A program made the translations under genes and the position numbers. Under the pieces are notes generated by a model. That model saw only the letters and a list, made by a program, of their open reading frames with translations. It had not been told where the DNA came from and did not search any database. Below are positions 43,641 to 53,097 of a DNA stretch of 64,000 nucleotides, piece after piece. Position 1 is the stretch's first letter, and each line of letters opens with the position of its first letter. The stretch is from an uncultured Marinobacter sp. (GTDB taxonomy: Bacteria > Pseudomonadota > Gammaproteobacteria > Pseudomonadales > Oleiphilaceae), in NCBI RefSeq assembly GCF_947488835.1, contig NZ_CANLBK010000002.1, positions 310,001 to 374,000 of the forward strand, read 5' to 3'.

Positions 43641-45337
43641 GCGATCTTCTCCTTTTTGTCCGCGGCAGTGCGGCGGGTTTCATCAATCATTTCCTTGTTA
43701 CTTCCACCTGGCTTTACGATCGGCCACACGTTTTCTTCCCGGGCAATGGCTACGTGCAGCAGCATGGGGCCGTCATAAGCCAGTATGGTTTCAATGCCGC
43801 GCCGAACCTGATCGGTGCGATCAATCTTCAGGGCAGGGATATCGAAGGCTCGAGCCATGGCCACAAAATCCGGGTTGTCGTCGAGATTGATTTGGCTTTC
43901 CCGGTTGTTATAGAACAACTCCTGCTGTTGGCGAACCATGCCCAGGCACTGGTTATCCATAATGATCAGCTTAACGGGCAGGTTGTACCGGCGAATGGTC
44001 GCCAGCTCCTGAGCATTCATCATGAACGAGCCATCGCCGGTTACATTGATGACGGTGCTGTTGCGGTTCGCAAACTGCGCACCAATCGCCGCGGGTAACC
44101 CAAAGCCCATAGTGCCCAGGCCGCCGCTGGTTAAATGGTGCCGTGGGTGATCAAACTGATAATGCTGGGCAACCCACATTTGATGCTGACCAACGTCGCA
44201 CGCAATGATCGTGTCGTCTGGTGCAGTACGGGAAAGCTGGCTGATGAATGCAGGGCCGGTTATGGGTGCCAGCGGCTCTTCGTTGTCGGCCGCTTGAAAC
44301 CCACCAGTAGTGCGCCAGTTTTGGCACTGTTTGCGCCATTCGTTGATCGCTAGAGGTGTGTCTCTCAGAGCTTGCGTCAGTTCCTTGAGAATGACGTTAA
44401 GATCGCCTCGAATTGTGATTTCTGCCTTTCGCAGTTTGTTGAATTCAGCTGCATCAGCGTCAATGTGGATTGTTCTGGCATTTGGCGCGAAGCCATCAAG
44501 TTTGCCGGTGGCACGGTCATCCAGGCGTGCACCGATAACCAACAAAAGGTCGCACTCGTCTACCGCCCGGTTGGCAGCCCGGGAACCGTGCATGCCCAAC
44601 ATTCCCAAATTGTGGGCGCTATGTTTGCCAGCGTTTCCTATTCCCTTAAGCGTTACTACGGCGGGCAGCTCTGAACACTTGGCAAATTCCCGGAAGCTGT
44701 CTTCTGCATGTGCCAGGTTAATGCCCCCGCCACTGTAAAGCAGTGGTTTACGCGCTGCGCAAAGCAGAGCAATGGCATCACTGAGCTCGGGGCAGGTTGC
44801 TTGGGGCTGTGCCGGCATAGGTTCAGGCAAAACGGTTGTCTCTGCGAGCAGTACATCCTTGGGGATATCAATCCACACCGGCCCGGGTCGTCCGCTTTGC
44901 GCAAGTTCTATGGCTTCTTCAAGAATTCCGGGTAGTTCTTCTGCACTCTCAATCAGATAACTGTGCTTTACGATGCCCAGGGTCATTCCCAGAACATCCG
45001 TTTCCTGAAAAGCATCGGTTCCGATCAGTGCCGAGGGAACCTGGCCGGTGATAACCAGCATGGGAATCGAATCCTGATAGGCGTTTGCAACGCCGGTTAT
45101 CAGGTTGGTAGCACCGGGGCCGGATGTGGCAATGCAAACCCCCAGCTTGCCACTAGCCCGAGCGTAACCGTCGGCAGCCAGAGCGCAGCCTTGTTCGTGG
45201 CGGCAAAGCACGTGCTCCACGCGTACATCGTCCACCAGCGCATCGTACAGCGGCATGATGCAGCCACCCGGATAACCAAATACCGTCTGGATGCTGTGGC
45301 GATGAAACGCTTCAAGAATGTGCTGTGCGCCGTTCAT
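43637..45337 (-). CDS. ilvG: Acetolactate synthase catalytic subunit IlvG
   Basis: A 566-residue thiamin-diphosphate enzyme that makes acetolactate or acetohydroxybutyrate for valine, leucine and isoleucine. TPP motif GDGSFMMNAQELATIRRYNLPVKLIIMDN lies near 435-465, the catalytic Glu near residue 47 (HEQGCALAADGYARASG), and an FAD-type central domain is present. The frame is intact, unlike the frameshifted ilvG of E. coli K-12. Transcription runs leftwards from a leader region with a leader peptide and attenuator. Confidence 0.95.
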   Translation of the reverse strand: MNGAQHILEAFHRHSIQTVFGYPGGCIMPLYDALVDDVRVEHVLCRHEQGCALAADGYARASGKLGVCIATSGPGATNLITGVANAYQDSIPMLVITGQVPSALIGTDAFQETDVLGMTLGIVKHSYLIESAEELPGILEEAIELAQSGRPGPVWIDIPKDVLLAETTVLPEPMPAQPQATCPELSDAIALLCAARKPLLYSGGGINLAHAEDSFREFAKCSELPAVVTLKGIGNAGKHSAHNLGMLGMHGSRAANRAVDECDLLLVIGARLDDRATGKLDGFAPNARTIHIDADAAEFNKLRKAEITIRGDLNVILKELTQALRDTPLAINEWRKQCQNWRTTGGFQAADNEEPLAPITGPAFISQLSRTAPDDTIIACDVGQHQMWVAQHYQFDHPRHHLTSGGLGTMGFGLPAAIGAQFANRNSTVINVTGDGSFMMNAQELATIRRYNLPVKLIIMDNQCLGMVRQQQELFYNNRESQINLDDNPDFVAMARAFDIPALKIDRTDQVRRGIETILAYDGPMLLHVAIAREENVWPIVKPGGSNKEMIDETRRTAADKKEKIA

Positions 45338-45364
45338 TTTCGTATTCCCTATTTTTTCTTCCGT

Positions 45365-45404
45365 AAAAAAGAAACCCCCGGGACCTTGCGGTGCCGGGGG
45401 TTTC
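45365..45404 (-). terminator. ilvGM attenuator (rho-independent terminator)
   Basis: An 11-bp stem (GAAACCCCCGG/CCGGGGGTTTC) with a 12-nt loop, followed on the minus strand by a T-rich run (TTTTTT at 45365-45370). It lies between the leader peptide and the ilvG start, as expected for an attenuator. Confidence 0.88.
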
Positions 45405-45427
45405 TGGTGTTTTTGTCAGGTTTGTCG

Positions 45428-45520
45428 CTATCTCACCCGCTTATCCACGCAAAATCCCCCGGAAGGTAGCACTACCACCAGGACGAGCATTGCGAGAATA
45501 ATTACTGAGTTGATGTTCAT
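45428..45520 (-). CDS. ilv leader peptide (IlvL-like)
   Basis: A 30-codon frame on the minus strand, MNINSVIILAMLVLVVVLPS then a short tail. Within the run of residues 6-18 are three Ile, four Leu and five Val, so ribosome stalling when charged branched-chain tRNAs are scarce can be sensed. The stop at 45428 is 24 nt before the attenuator hairpin. The composition and position match IlvL of the enterobacterial ilvGMEDA operon, although the sequence is not the same. A strong ribosome-binding site is not obvious upstream of the ATG. Confidence 0.85.
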   Translation of the reverse strand: MNINSVIILAMLVLVVVLPSGGFCVDKRVR

Positions 45521-45563
45521 AAAACGACTATCTGCTCTGAATTCGTAAAAAGAATCTGTGTAG

Positions 45564-45593
45564 AATCTAACCCACGATTTGATCAGGTTGCAA
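45564..45593 (-). promoter_or_regulatory. Probable ilv promoter
   Basis: On the minus strand TTGCAA (45593-45588) and TAGATT (45569-45564) are separated by 18 nt, about 44 nt upstream of the leader peptide ATG. It is the best sigma-70-like pair in the gap. Confidence 0.45.
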
Positions 45594-45670
45594 CCGTTTC
45601 GACCGTTTATTTTCAAGCAGACGTCGTTTTCGGACCATCGTTCACCAAATACAGGTTGTGTAGGTACTTA

Positions 45671-46753
45671 ATGAGCAAAGTAAAATGGAATTCTCTGGGC
45701 CTGTCTTTGATCGTTGTGGTTGCCCTGATCATCTGGATGGTGACCGGCGAGGTTAAAGTCGCAAGCACCGATAAGCCTGCCGAGCCCGAAGCTGTAGAGC
45801 AAGAACTCACGCGGGTTGAGATTACGACACTCAACGCGCAGCTATATGAACCAGGGCTTTTGCTTCAGGGGCAATTGGAGCCCTGGAGTTCTGTAACGGT
45901 GAGTGCCCGGGTTGCCGGAACGGTAGAAACCATTGCGGCCAATCTTGGCGACTCAGTTCAAGCTGACGACGTACTTTTAACCCTATCCGAAGATGGTCGG
46001 CGTGCCGGGGTTCAGCGTTGGCAGGCACGGGTTAAAAAGCTGGAAGGTGATCTGGCTGCAGTACGAAGACTGGGTTCCAAAAATCTTGCATCGCAGTCTG
46101 AAACCCTTGGTGTAGAAAGCGACCTTGCGGCTGCCCGAGCAGAGTTGGAGGGTGCACAGCTTGCGGTTGCCCATCTAACGCCCAGAGCGCCGTTTGATGG
46201 GTTGATAAACCGCAAGGAGGTTGAGGCCGGCAGCCTGGTTCAGGTTGGTTCGCCCTTGTATGAATTGGTTCGAATCGACAGGCTCAAAGCCAATGGACAA
46301 GTACCCCAGCAATCCGTTGCTCAGGTGGCGCCGGGCCAGAAGGTAAGGGTGCGCCCTTTGGATGGAGAAGCTCTGGACGGTGTGGTTACGTTTGTCGCGA
46401 GTGCTGCAAACCCTGAGACACGAAGCTTTGCCATAGAGATCGCTGTGGAAAATCCCGACCATAAACGTATAGCTGGCGGTAGCGCTAACTTTCGTGTTGC
46501 GTTGGAGGATGTCCAGGCCACGTTTATTTCCCCGGCTTACCTCACCCTTGGGGACGATGGGCGCCCGGGGGTGAAGTACGTTGATGACCAAAACAGGGTC
46601 GTATTTCGCACGGTGAAATTGCTCAGTGTGTCCACTGACGGTGCTTGGGTTACGGGCTTACCTGATGCGACCCGCCTGATTACTCGGGGCGCGGGCTTTG
46701 TTAATGAGGGCGAGCAAGTTGAGCCTGTAGACGCTTCCGACGAGCGGGGCTGA
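45671..46753 (+). CDS. RND efflux periplasmic adaptor (HlyD/AcrA family)
   Basis: A 360-residue membrane-fusion protein. An N-terminal anchor (about 10-27), a lipoyl domain (GQLEPWSSVTVSARVAGTVETI, then LTPRAPFDGLINRKEVEAGSLV), a coiled hairpin (about 110-155) and beta-barrel domains follow. It connects the RND pump to an outer-membrane channel; no channel gene is adjacent. The ATG is preceded only by a weak AGGT site. The RND gene begins 5 nt after the stop. Confidence 0.9.
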   Translation: MSKVKWNSLGLSLIVVVALIIWMVTGEVKVASTDKPAEPEAVEQELTRVEITTLNAQLYEPGLLLQGQLEPWSSVTVSARVAGTVETIAANLGDSVQADDVLLTLSEDGRRAGVQRWQARVKKLEGDLAAVRRLGSKNLASQSETLGVESDLAAARAELEGAQLAVAHLTPRAPFDGLINRKEVEAGSLVQVGSPLYELVRIDRLKANGQVPQQSVAQVAPGQKVRVRPLDGEALDGVVTFVASAANPETRSFAIEIAVENPDHKRIAGGSANFRVALEDVQATFISPAYLTLGDDGRPGVKYVDDQNRVVFRTVKLLSVSTDGAWVTGLPDATRLITRGAGFVNEGEQVEPVDASDERG

Positions 46754-46758
46754 GCCGT

Positions 46759-49700
46759 ATGCGCACACTTATTTTTGCGGCCATAAATCGCAGCCGCACA
46801 ACTCTGCTTACGCTTTTTTTCCTGACACTTGGCGGCGTTGCAGCGTTCCAGATTATCCCCCGGGAGGCCAATCCCGACATTACCATTCCCATGATCTACA
46901 TCTCCATGGGCCTGGAAGGTATAAGCCCGGAAGACGCGGAACGGCTGCTGGTTCGCCCCATGGAGCAGGAATTACGCTCTCTGGAAGGGGTAAAGGAGAT
47001 GCGCGGTACCGCCTCTGAGGGACACGCTTCAGTAATGCTGGAGTTCGATGCCGGCTTTGACCCGGATACGGCCCTCCAGGACGTTCGCGAAAAAGTGGAT
47101 ACGGCCCGCAGCAAGCTTCCCCGTGAAGCCGATGAACCCCGGGTGAACGAAATCAACGTGTCTTTGTTCCCTGTGCTGTCTATCGGCTTGTCTGGGCCGC
47201 TGTCTGAGCGAGAGCTGATAACGGTTGCCCGCGGCCTTCAGGATGCCATTGAAGCGATCCCCGAAGTGCTGGAGGTGGATATTGGCGGCGATCGTGAAGA
47301 TCTGCTGGAAATTGTTGTGGATCCTCAGGTGCTGGAAAGCTACGGCATAGACTTCGACCAACTCAGCAATCTGGTTACCCGCAATAATCAGCTGGTAGCG
47401 GCAGGGTCGCTGGATACCGGCAATGGCCGAATGACCCTGAAGGTGCCCGGTGTTATCGAAAATATCGAAGATGTTATGTCCATGCCGATCAAGGTTGACG
47501 GCAATACAGTAGTGACCTTCGGTGATGTGGCCATGTTGCAGCGTACCTTCAAAGACCCCACCGGGTTTGCGCGGATCAATGGTGAACCCGCTCTGGTGCT
47601 GGAAGTATCCAAGCGCAGTGGCGCTAACATTATTGAAACCGTGGCTCAGGTGCGCGAGCTGATTGCCCAGGCAAAACCGCTACTGCCGGACGCTCTGGAA
47701 GTGCGTTACATCATGGATCAGTCCGATGAGGTTCGCGATCTGCTCAGCGACCTGCTCAACAACGTACTGACTGCGATTGTGTTGGTTATTATCGTCATTA
47801 TTGCTGCCATGGGGCCGCGCTCCGCCTTGTTAGTAGGGCTTACCATACCCGGTGCCTTTTTGACGGGCATTCTTGTTATCTGGTCCATGGGGCTTACCCT
47901 CAACATCGTTGTGCTGTTCAGTCTTATTTTGGTGGCCGGTATGCTGGTGGACGGTGCCATTGTGGTATCTGAACTGGCCGATCGAAACCTGTCTGACGGA
48001 CATAGTGTAAAAAACGCCTGGGCAGAAGCGGCAAGCCGCATGGCCTGGCCGATTATCGCGTCTACAGCTACCACCCTTGCGGTGTTCGTGCCGCTTCTGT
48101 TCTGGCCTGGTGTAGTGGGCGAGTTCATGAAATTTCTGCCCATTACTGTAATTATCTGCCTGATCGCATCCCTCGCCATGGCGTTGGTGTTTTTGCCAGT
48201 CCTTGGGGGAGTGAGCGGTGGTCGTCGTGCCCGTACAGTCGGCGAAAGCGGCCGCATGATGCATGGCTACCGCAAACTGCTTTCCACACTCTTGTCTCAC
48301 CCCGGCCTCACTTTGGTAGGTGTACTCGGCGTGGTTGTGGTGATCTATATCGCTTATGGCAAGTTCAATTACGGCGTTGAGTTTTTCCCCAGCGTAGAGC
48401 CGGATTCGGCCCAGGTTCAGGTTCGTGCCCGGGGGGATCTGTCTGTTCTGGAGCGGGATGCCATAGTGCGACAGGTTGAAGACCGACTGCAGGGCATGCC
48501 GGAAGTAAAAGCGGTTTATGCCCGCTCAATGCTGAGCGCCAGCACTCAGATGGCTCCAGATGTGGTTGGCGTGCTTCAGTTCCAGTTTACTGACTGGTTT
48601 ACCCGCCGCCCCGCTAGCGCCATTCTCGATGATTTCCTTGCGCGCACCGAGGATATTCCGGGTATCGAGCTGGAATTTCGCAAGCAGGAAAATGGCCCGG
48701 CTGGTGGCAAACCAATAGAGCTTTTGATCAGTAGTCGAGATAGTAGCAAGCTCAACGGATACGTGGATCAGATCGAGGATCAAATGCGTGCTCTTGGTGG
48801 CTTTGTGGACATTGAAGATGACCGTAGCCTGCCTGGCATTGAATGGCGCCTTGAAGTGGATCGCGAAGCCGCCGCCCGTTTTGGGACTGATGTGCTCAGT
48901 ATTGGCAGTGCCGTTCGCCTGGTTACCAATGGCTTGGTGCTTGCGACTTACAGACCCGAAGATGTGCGTGATGAGGTGGACATTGTTGTGCGGGTTCCCA
49001 ACAACTGGCGCGAACTGGACCACTTGCAGCGCCAGACCATCAACACGGCGCGGGGGCAGGTGCCTCTTTCGCAGTTTCTTGATCTGCAACCTGGAAACAA
49101 GACCGGCAGCATTGCCCGGGTAGATGGCCAGCGTACGGTCACCATCAAGTCGGATATTGGGCCAGGAGAGCAAGTAGACAGCTTGTTGAAAGCCTTGCAG
49201 GCCGAACTTCCTGAAACGCCAGATGGCGTATCGGTCAAGTTTGCCGGTGAAAACGAAGACCAACAGCAGGCATCTAACTTTCTTGTAAGTGCATTTTTGA
49301 TTGCGATTGCCATGATGCTGCTCATTCTGGTTACCCAGTTCAACTCGCTGTATCAGAGTTTCCTGATTCTTTCTGCGATTGTCCTTTCTACCGCGGGGGT
49401 GCTTCTGGGCTTGCTGCTGAACGGCCAGTCGTTTGGCATCGTAATGGTGGGCATGGGTATTATCGCGCTGGCGGGCATTGTGGTGAACAACAACATCATT
49501 CTGATCGACACCTACAATCAGATGAAGAAAGACGGGATGGCCGCGTACGAAGCGGCATTGGAAACCAGTTGCCTGCGTTTACGCCCGGTACTCCTCACCG
49601 CTGTTACGACTGTACTCGGGTTGATGCCCATGGTTCTGAGCGTCAACGTTGATCTGCTGACGCCGTCGCTCGGGTTGGGGGCACCGTCAACGCAGTGGTG

Positions 49701-49845
49701 GGCGCAGCTTTCCAGTGCGATTGCTGGAGGCCTGGCATTCGCTACCATTCTGACGTTGCTGCTGACTCCGGCGATGCTGGTGCTGGGTGATCGGGTAGGG
49801 GAGGCCTTGCGCCGGAAAATCCGACGCTTCCGGCCTTCAGAATAA
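46759..49845 (+). CDS. RND family efflux permease (AcrB-like)
   Basis: A 1028-residue proton-driven efflux pump with two repeats of six helices and large periplasmic domains after helices 1 and 7. Proton-relay type acidic residues are in the central helices (MLVDGAIVVSELADR, and NNNIILIDTYNQM for the second half). It starts 5 nt after the adaptor gene. The substrate cannot be read; drug, metal or lipid export is possible. The last 20 residues are basic and cytoplasmic. Confidence 0.93.
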   Translation: MRTLIFAAINRSRTTLLTLFFLTLGGVAAFQIIPREANPDITIPMIYISMGLEGISPEDAERLLVRPMEQELRSLEGVKEMRGTASEGHASVMLEFDAGFDPDTALQDVREKVDTARSKLPREADEPRVNEINVSLFPVLSIGLSGPLSERELITVARGLQDAIEAIPEVLEVDIGGDREDLLEIVVDPQVLESYGIDFDQLSNLVTRNNQLVAAGSLDTGNGRMTLKVPGVIENIEDVMSMPIKVDGNTVVTFGDVAMLQRTFKDPTGFARINGEPALVLEVSKRSGANIIETVAQVRELIAQAKPLLPDALEVRYIMDQSDEVRDLLSDLLNNVLTAIVLVIIVIIAAMGPRSALLVGLTIPGAFLTGILVIWSMGLTLNIVVLFSLILVAGMLVDGAIVVSELADRNLSDGHSVKNAWAEAASRMAWPIIASTATTLAVFVPLLFWPGVVGEFMKFLPITVIICLIASLAMALVFLPVLGGVSGGRRARTVGESGRMMHGYRKLLSTLLSHPGLTLVGVLGVVVVIYIAYGKFNYGVEFFPSVEPDSAQVQVRARGDLSVLERDAIVRQVEDRLQGMPEVKAVYARSMLSASTQMAPDVVGVLQFQFTDWFTRRPASAILDDFLARTEDIPGIELEFRKQENGPAGGKPIELLISSRDSSKLNGYVDQIEDQMRALGGFVDIEDDRSLPGIEWRLEVDREAAARFGTDVLSIGSAVRLVTNGLVLATYRPEDVRDEVDIVVRVPNNWRELDHLQRQTINTARGQVPLSQFLDLQPGNKTGSIARVDGQRTVTIKSDIGPGEQVDSLLKALQAELPETPDGVSVKFAGENEDQQQASNFLVSAFLIAIAMMLLILVTQFNSLYQSFLILSAIVLSTAGVLLGLLLNGQSFGIVMVGMGIIALAGIVVNNNIILIDTYNQMKKDGMAAYEAALETSCLRLRPVLLTAVTTVLGLMPMVLSVNVDLLTPSLGLGAPSTQWWAQLSSAIAGGLAFATILTLLLTPAMLVLGDRVGEALRRKIRRFRPSE

Positions 49846-49856
49846 GGTGTCAGGCA

Positions 49857-50566
49857 CGATTTGATCGCAACGTTGTCCGCTTAAGCGAGGACGCCTGGAC
49901 ACGCAATGGCAGCGACAGCGTCAATCTGGGTTATGGCAAACACATCTACTGGTTTCGCGTGGCCCTTGAAAGCACCACCGGCAGTGAAGCTAACACTTTT
50001 CTTGAAATTGGCTATCCGGTTCTTGACCACATCGAGGTGTATATCAGCCCGGGCAATGGGAGCCAGACGGCCCTGGTACTGAGCGACAAACAACCGTTTT
50101 ACGATCGCCCCATCCTGCACCGCAATTTCGTTCTACCCATTACGCTTGCACCCTTAAAGAAAGCGGAGGTTTACCTCCGGGTAAAAACCGCCAGTTCCAT
50201 GCAGGTTCCGCTAACGCTTTGGAATCAGGCGAGTTAGTTACCCGGCCACAGGATCTGGCCGCCCGTTATGGTGGTGAGGAATTTGTTGTGCTACTGCCAA
50301 ACACACCGCACAAAGGCGCTATTGATGTTGCCGAGCGCATCCGAAAAGCGGTAGCAGCTATGGCATTTCAGCTATCTGGCCAAACGCTTCATCTCACTGT
50401 CAGTGTGGGCGTGTGTACTGAGCTACCAGCCAGTGCAGATGCCACAGAAACGCTTTTCAGCAGGGCGGATGAAGCCTTGTATCAGGCCAAGGCCAGTGGC
50501 CGTAACTGTGTTGTGGCCTGGGCCGCGCCCAGTAAGGACGCGACGCCAGCTATTACTCAGGCGTGA
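49857..50566 (+). pseudogene. Remnant of a 7TMR-DISM/GGDEF diguanylate cyclase
   Basis: Two fragments are fused. From 49857 to 50237 an open frame reads like a 7TMR-DISM extracellular domain (VNLGYGKHIYWFRVALES then IEVYISPGN, ILHRNFVLPITL), but it has no start codon and joins the RND gene directly. After LWNQAS comes a stop (TAG at 50235). A second frame to 50566 carries the end of a GGDEF domain: RYGGEEFVVLLPNTPHKGAI and LTVSVGVCTELPASADATETLFSRADEALYQAK. The 7TM part and the start of GGDEF are missing, so a deletion with frameshift removed the middle. It overlaps the amidase stop by 10 bp. Confidence 0.8.
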
Positions 50567-52035
50567 CTGTATTCCGCAGTGTCCACCGGAAAAGTCCAGG
50601 GTGAGAACTCGGACTCCAGAGCGAATGCAAGCTCCAACAGCGTGCGCTCATCCCCCAATTTACTCATAAGCTGTACCGAAACCGGCAGGTTCTCTGATGT
50701 CATCGCCATGGGGACTGATATGGCTGGCGTGCCGGTAACGTTTGCCAGGGGGGTGAAGTTGGCATATTGAGTCAAACGTTCAAACAGTGTGTCAAAGGGC
50801 ACTGTTGAGCTCAGGTGGCCCAGTTTTGGAGTGGTGTGGCCCAGAACCGGTGTCAGCACCGCATCGTAGGTAGACATAGCCTCCGCAAACTCGAACCTGG
50901 CGCGGCGTAACCGCCACAGCACTGTCGGCATCTTCCAGAAGCCTCGCTTGAACATTTTGTCCAGCCCCTGAGTCAAGCCGTCTACCTGCCGCTTGTCAAA
51001 ACCCGGGTGGGTTATTTTGCGCCCGTTGAGCTTCATGCCAAAGGCCAGCAGCCCCCAGTACATCGCAAAGTCATCGGGAAAGCTCGAGTTTACAGGCGTG
51101 TCCACCGGCTCAACACGGTGGCCCTGGGCTTCCAGTTTTCGCGCAGTGGCTTCAACAACCTGCCGTGTTGTGTCGTCGGTTTTGTGACCGTTAATGGAGT
51201 CTATTACCAAGCCAATCCGCATTGGCTTGCCAGATGGGCCCTCTACTTTGCCAATGACTGGCAATTTCGGGTTGCGGTAATAGCGCTCTGCTTCGTAGAT
51301 GAAGTTGGCCGTATCCCGAACGGTGCGGGTGACTACACCATCACTGAGAATATCAATGGGAAGCGATTTTGAGGCATCGTTTTCGATCACACGCCCTCGG
51401 GACGGTTTGAGTCCGATGAGGCCACAAACGGCCGCAGGAATTCGAATGGAACCGCCGCCGTCGTTAGCGTGGGCAATGGGAACCGCACCGCTTGCCACGA
51501 GTGCTGCCGCGCCACCTGACGAGGCTCCGCAGGAGTAAGCCAGATTCCAGGGGTTGCGAGTGGGTGCATCATGAACCGGTTCGGTTGAAGCGTTAAATCC
51601 GAACTCCGGCATGGTGGTTTTTCCCATGCAGAGATAGCCTTGGGCCAGCATCTGTTCCGCGAAGGGGCTCGTGTGCTTTACGAGGTATCCGGCAGGCACC
51701 GCGGCTGAGCCCTGACGAGTTGGTAGTCCCGCCACATTGGTGTTGTCTTTGATAAAGGTGGGTACACCGGTAAAAAACGGTGCATTTGCCAGATCAGGTT
51801 GCCTATCCAGTTTGGCAGCGGCTTCCAGCATCTGTTGATAGCGTTCCGCAACAACGCCGTGAACCAGTGGTTCAGCCTTGTGCAATCTATCGATGGCGGC
51901 TTGGGTCACTTCAGTTCCCGAAACCTCCCGGCGGCGGATTCGCTCTGCCAGGGCAGTCGCATCGTCGTTCCCAAGCGCATCGTTAGTAAATGTATTGGCG
52001 GTCTGAGGGGAGTCTGAAGCTGGCATCCGAGGCAT
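50557..52035 (-). CDS. Amidase signature enzyme
   Basis: A 492-residue amidase. The Ser-cisSer-Lys triad is visible: Lys in GVPTFIKDN (about 93), and the two Ser in YSCGASSGGAAALVASGAVPIAHANDGGGSIRIPA (about 170-200). The fold hydrolyses amides or related bonds; the substrate is unknown. The start is ATG at 52035 (MPRMPAS); ATG at 52026 is also possible. The 3' end overlaps the dead diguanylate cyclase by 10 bp. No partner gene indicates its pathway. Confidence 0.9.
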   Translation of the reverse strand: MPRMPASDSPQTANTFTNDALGNDDATALAERIRRREVSGTEVTQAAIDRLHKAEPLVHGVVAERYQQMLEAAAKLDRQPDLANAPFFTGVPTFIKDNTNVAGLPTRQGSAAVPAGYLVKHTSPFAEQMLAQGYLCMGKTTMPEFGFNASTEPVHDAPTRNPWNLAYSCGASSGGAAALVASGAVPIAHANDGGGSIRIPAAVCGLIGLKPSRGRVIENDASKSLPIDILSDGVVTRTVRDTANFIYEAERYYRNPKLPVIGKVEGPSGKPMRIGLVIDSINGHKTDDTTRQVVEATARKLEAQGHRVEPVDTPVNSSFPDDFAMYWGLLAFGMKLNGRKITHPGFDKRQVDGLTQGLDKMFKRGFWKMPTVLWRLRRARFEFAEAMSTYDAVLTPVLGHTTPKLGHLSSTVPFDTLFERLTQYANFTPLANVTGTPAISVPMAMTSENLPVSVQLMSKLGDERTLLELAFALESEFSPWTFPVDTAEYSHA

Positions 52036-52180
52036 CTCCGTCTTAATGTCTGGCAGCTCGCTGCGTGCTGCTGTTCGGGAGGCATACTTTACTCGAAGGT
52101 AAAACCTGAGGACATGTCATTTCAGGTATGAGTTTACAAGCCCGCCAGACTCGACGGGCCGGTATGAACGTGGTGAGCGG

Positions 52181-52954
52181 TCAGGAGTTTTCCCGGGACT
52201 GCTTGATAACATCGTAGGCGTTGGCAATTTCCTGTGTGCGCTCTTCTGCCATTTCGCGCATGCTCTCTGGAAGACCCCTTCCTGCAAGCTTGTCTGGGTG
52301 GTTCTCGCTCATTAGTTTGCGGTACACCTTTTTCAGTTCTGCATCACTGATTGATGGGGTTACACCCAGAACCTTATAGGCATCATCGGTTTGCTGGGCC
52401 GTAGAGCGTTGGCCGCCGGCCTGACCCGCGTGTGCGCCGCGCAGCATGGCTTCCAATTGGTCTACCTGGCTCTCGGGCAGGCCGAGTCCGCGGGCTATAC
52501 GAACCAACATTTCGTGCTCTGCCGGGTGCACTACACCATCTGCGGCTACTGCCGAAACCTGTACCTGGAGAAACATTTGCAGAAATGCTGGTTGCCGCCC
52601 ACTAATGCTCAAAAAGTGGTTCAGCTCCGCATCCAGATCAAAATCTGCGGCCTTACCCCGACTGAACGCGGCTTTTGCGGTTTCTCTCTGGGCTTCGTTC
52701 AGGCGAAAACGCACAAACATGGCTTCGGCCATCTGAATTTCGTCTTTCGAGACAACACCATCGGCCTTGCACAGAGCACCCATAACGGCAAAAACAGATT
52801 CAATAAAACCGGATTGAATACCTTGAAGTTTGCCAATCAGGCGGCTTTTAGCGCGGTTAAGCAGAAAAGCGCCCAGAGCAGCACCCACTAAAAATCCGGG
52901 AAACTTGCCAAAGCTGTAACCAATCAAACCACCAATGATCATCGCAAACAGCAT
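52181..52954 (-). CDS. djlA: DjlA-like TerB and J-domain co-chaperone
   Basis: A 257-residue protein. An N-terminal membrane helix (about 3-30, Gly-rich) is followed by a TerB-like helical domain (about 50-155, with ADGVVSKDE and ADGVVHPAE). A C-terminal J domain (190-257) has the HPD motif in SENHPDKLAGRG. This is the DjlA layout: membrane-anchored DnaK partner. The J domain is close to the C terminus, as in the family. It diverges from alkB across a 143-bp gap. Confidence 0.9.
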   Translation of the reverse strand: MLFAMIIGGLIGYSFGKFPGFLVGAALGAFLLNRAKSRLIGKLQGIQSGFIESVFAVMGALCKADGVVSKDEIQMAEAMFVRFRLNEAQRETAKAAFSRGKAADFDLDAELNHFLSISGRQPAFLQMFLQVQVSAVAADGVVHPAEHEMLVRIARGLGLPESQVDQLEAMLRGAHAGQAGGQRSTAQQTDDAYKVLGVTPSISDAELKKVYRKLMSENHPDKLAGRGLPESMREMAEERTQEIANAYDVIKQSRENS

Positions 52955-53097
52955 TAAAACGTCCTTAGGAGATAATGGATCAGACCACAGAATATACGTG
53001 TTTTTTAGAGGATCTTCATGAACAGGCTTTCATTCTGGACATCTGTTTTCTTGATCGTCGGTGTGTCGAGTCATTTTTCGTGTTAAAAATATCTGCG

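Noticed and set aside
49959..50237. Independent small gene starting at GTG 49959
   Set aside because: The frame is open further upstream and encodes the middle of a DISM domain, so it is a fragment and not a complete gene.
52975..53097. Extended N terminus of AlkB
   Set aside because: The extra 41 residues do not match AlkB and overlap the djlA promoter; the protein from 53098 has the E. coli length.
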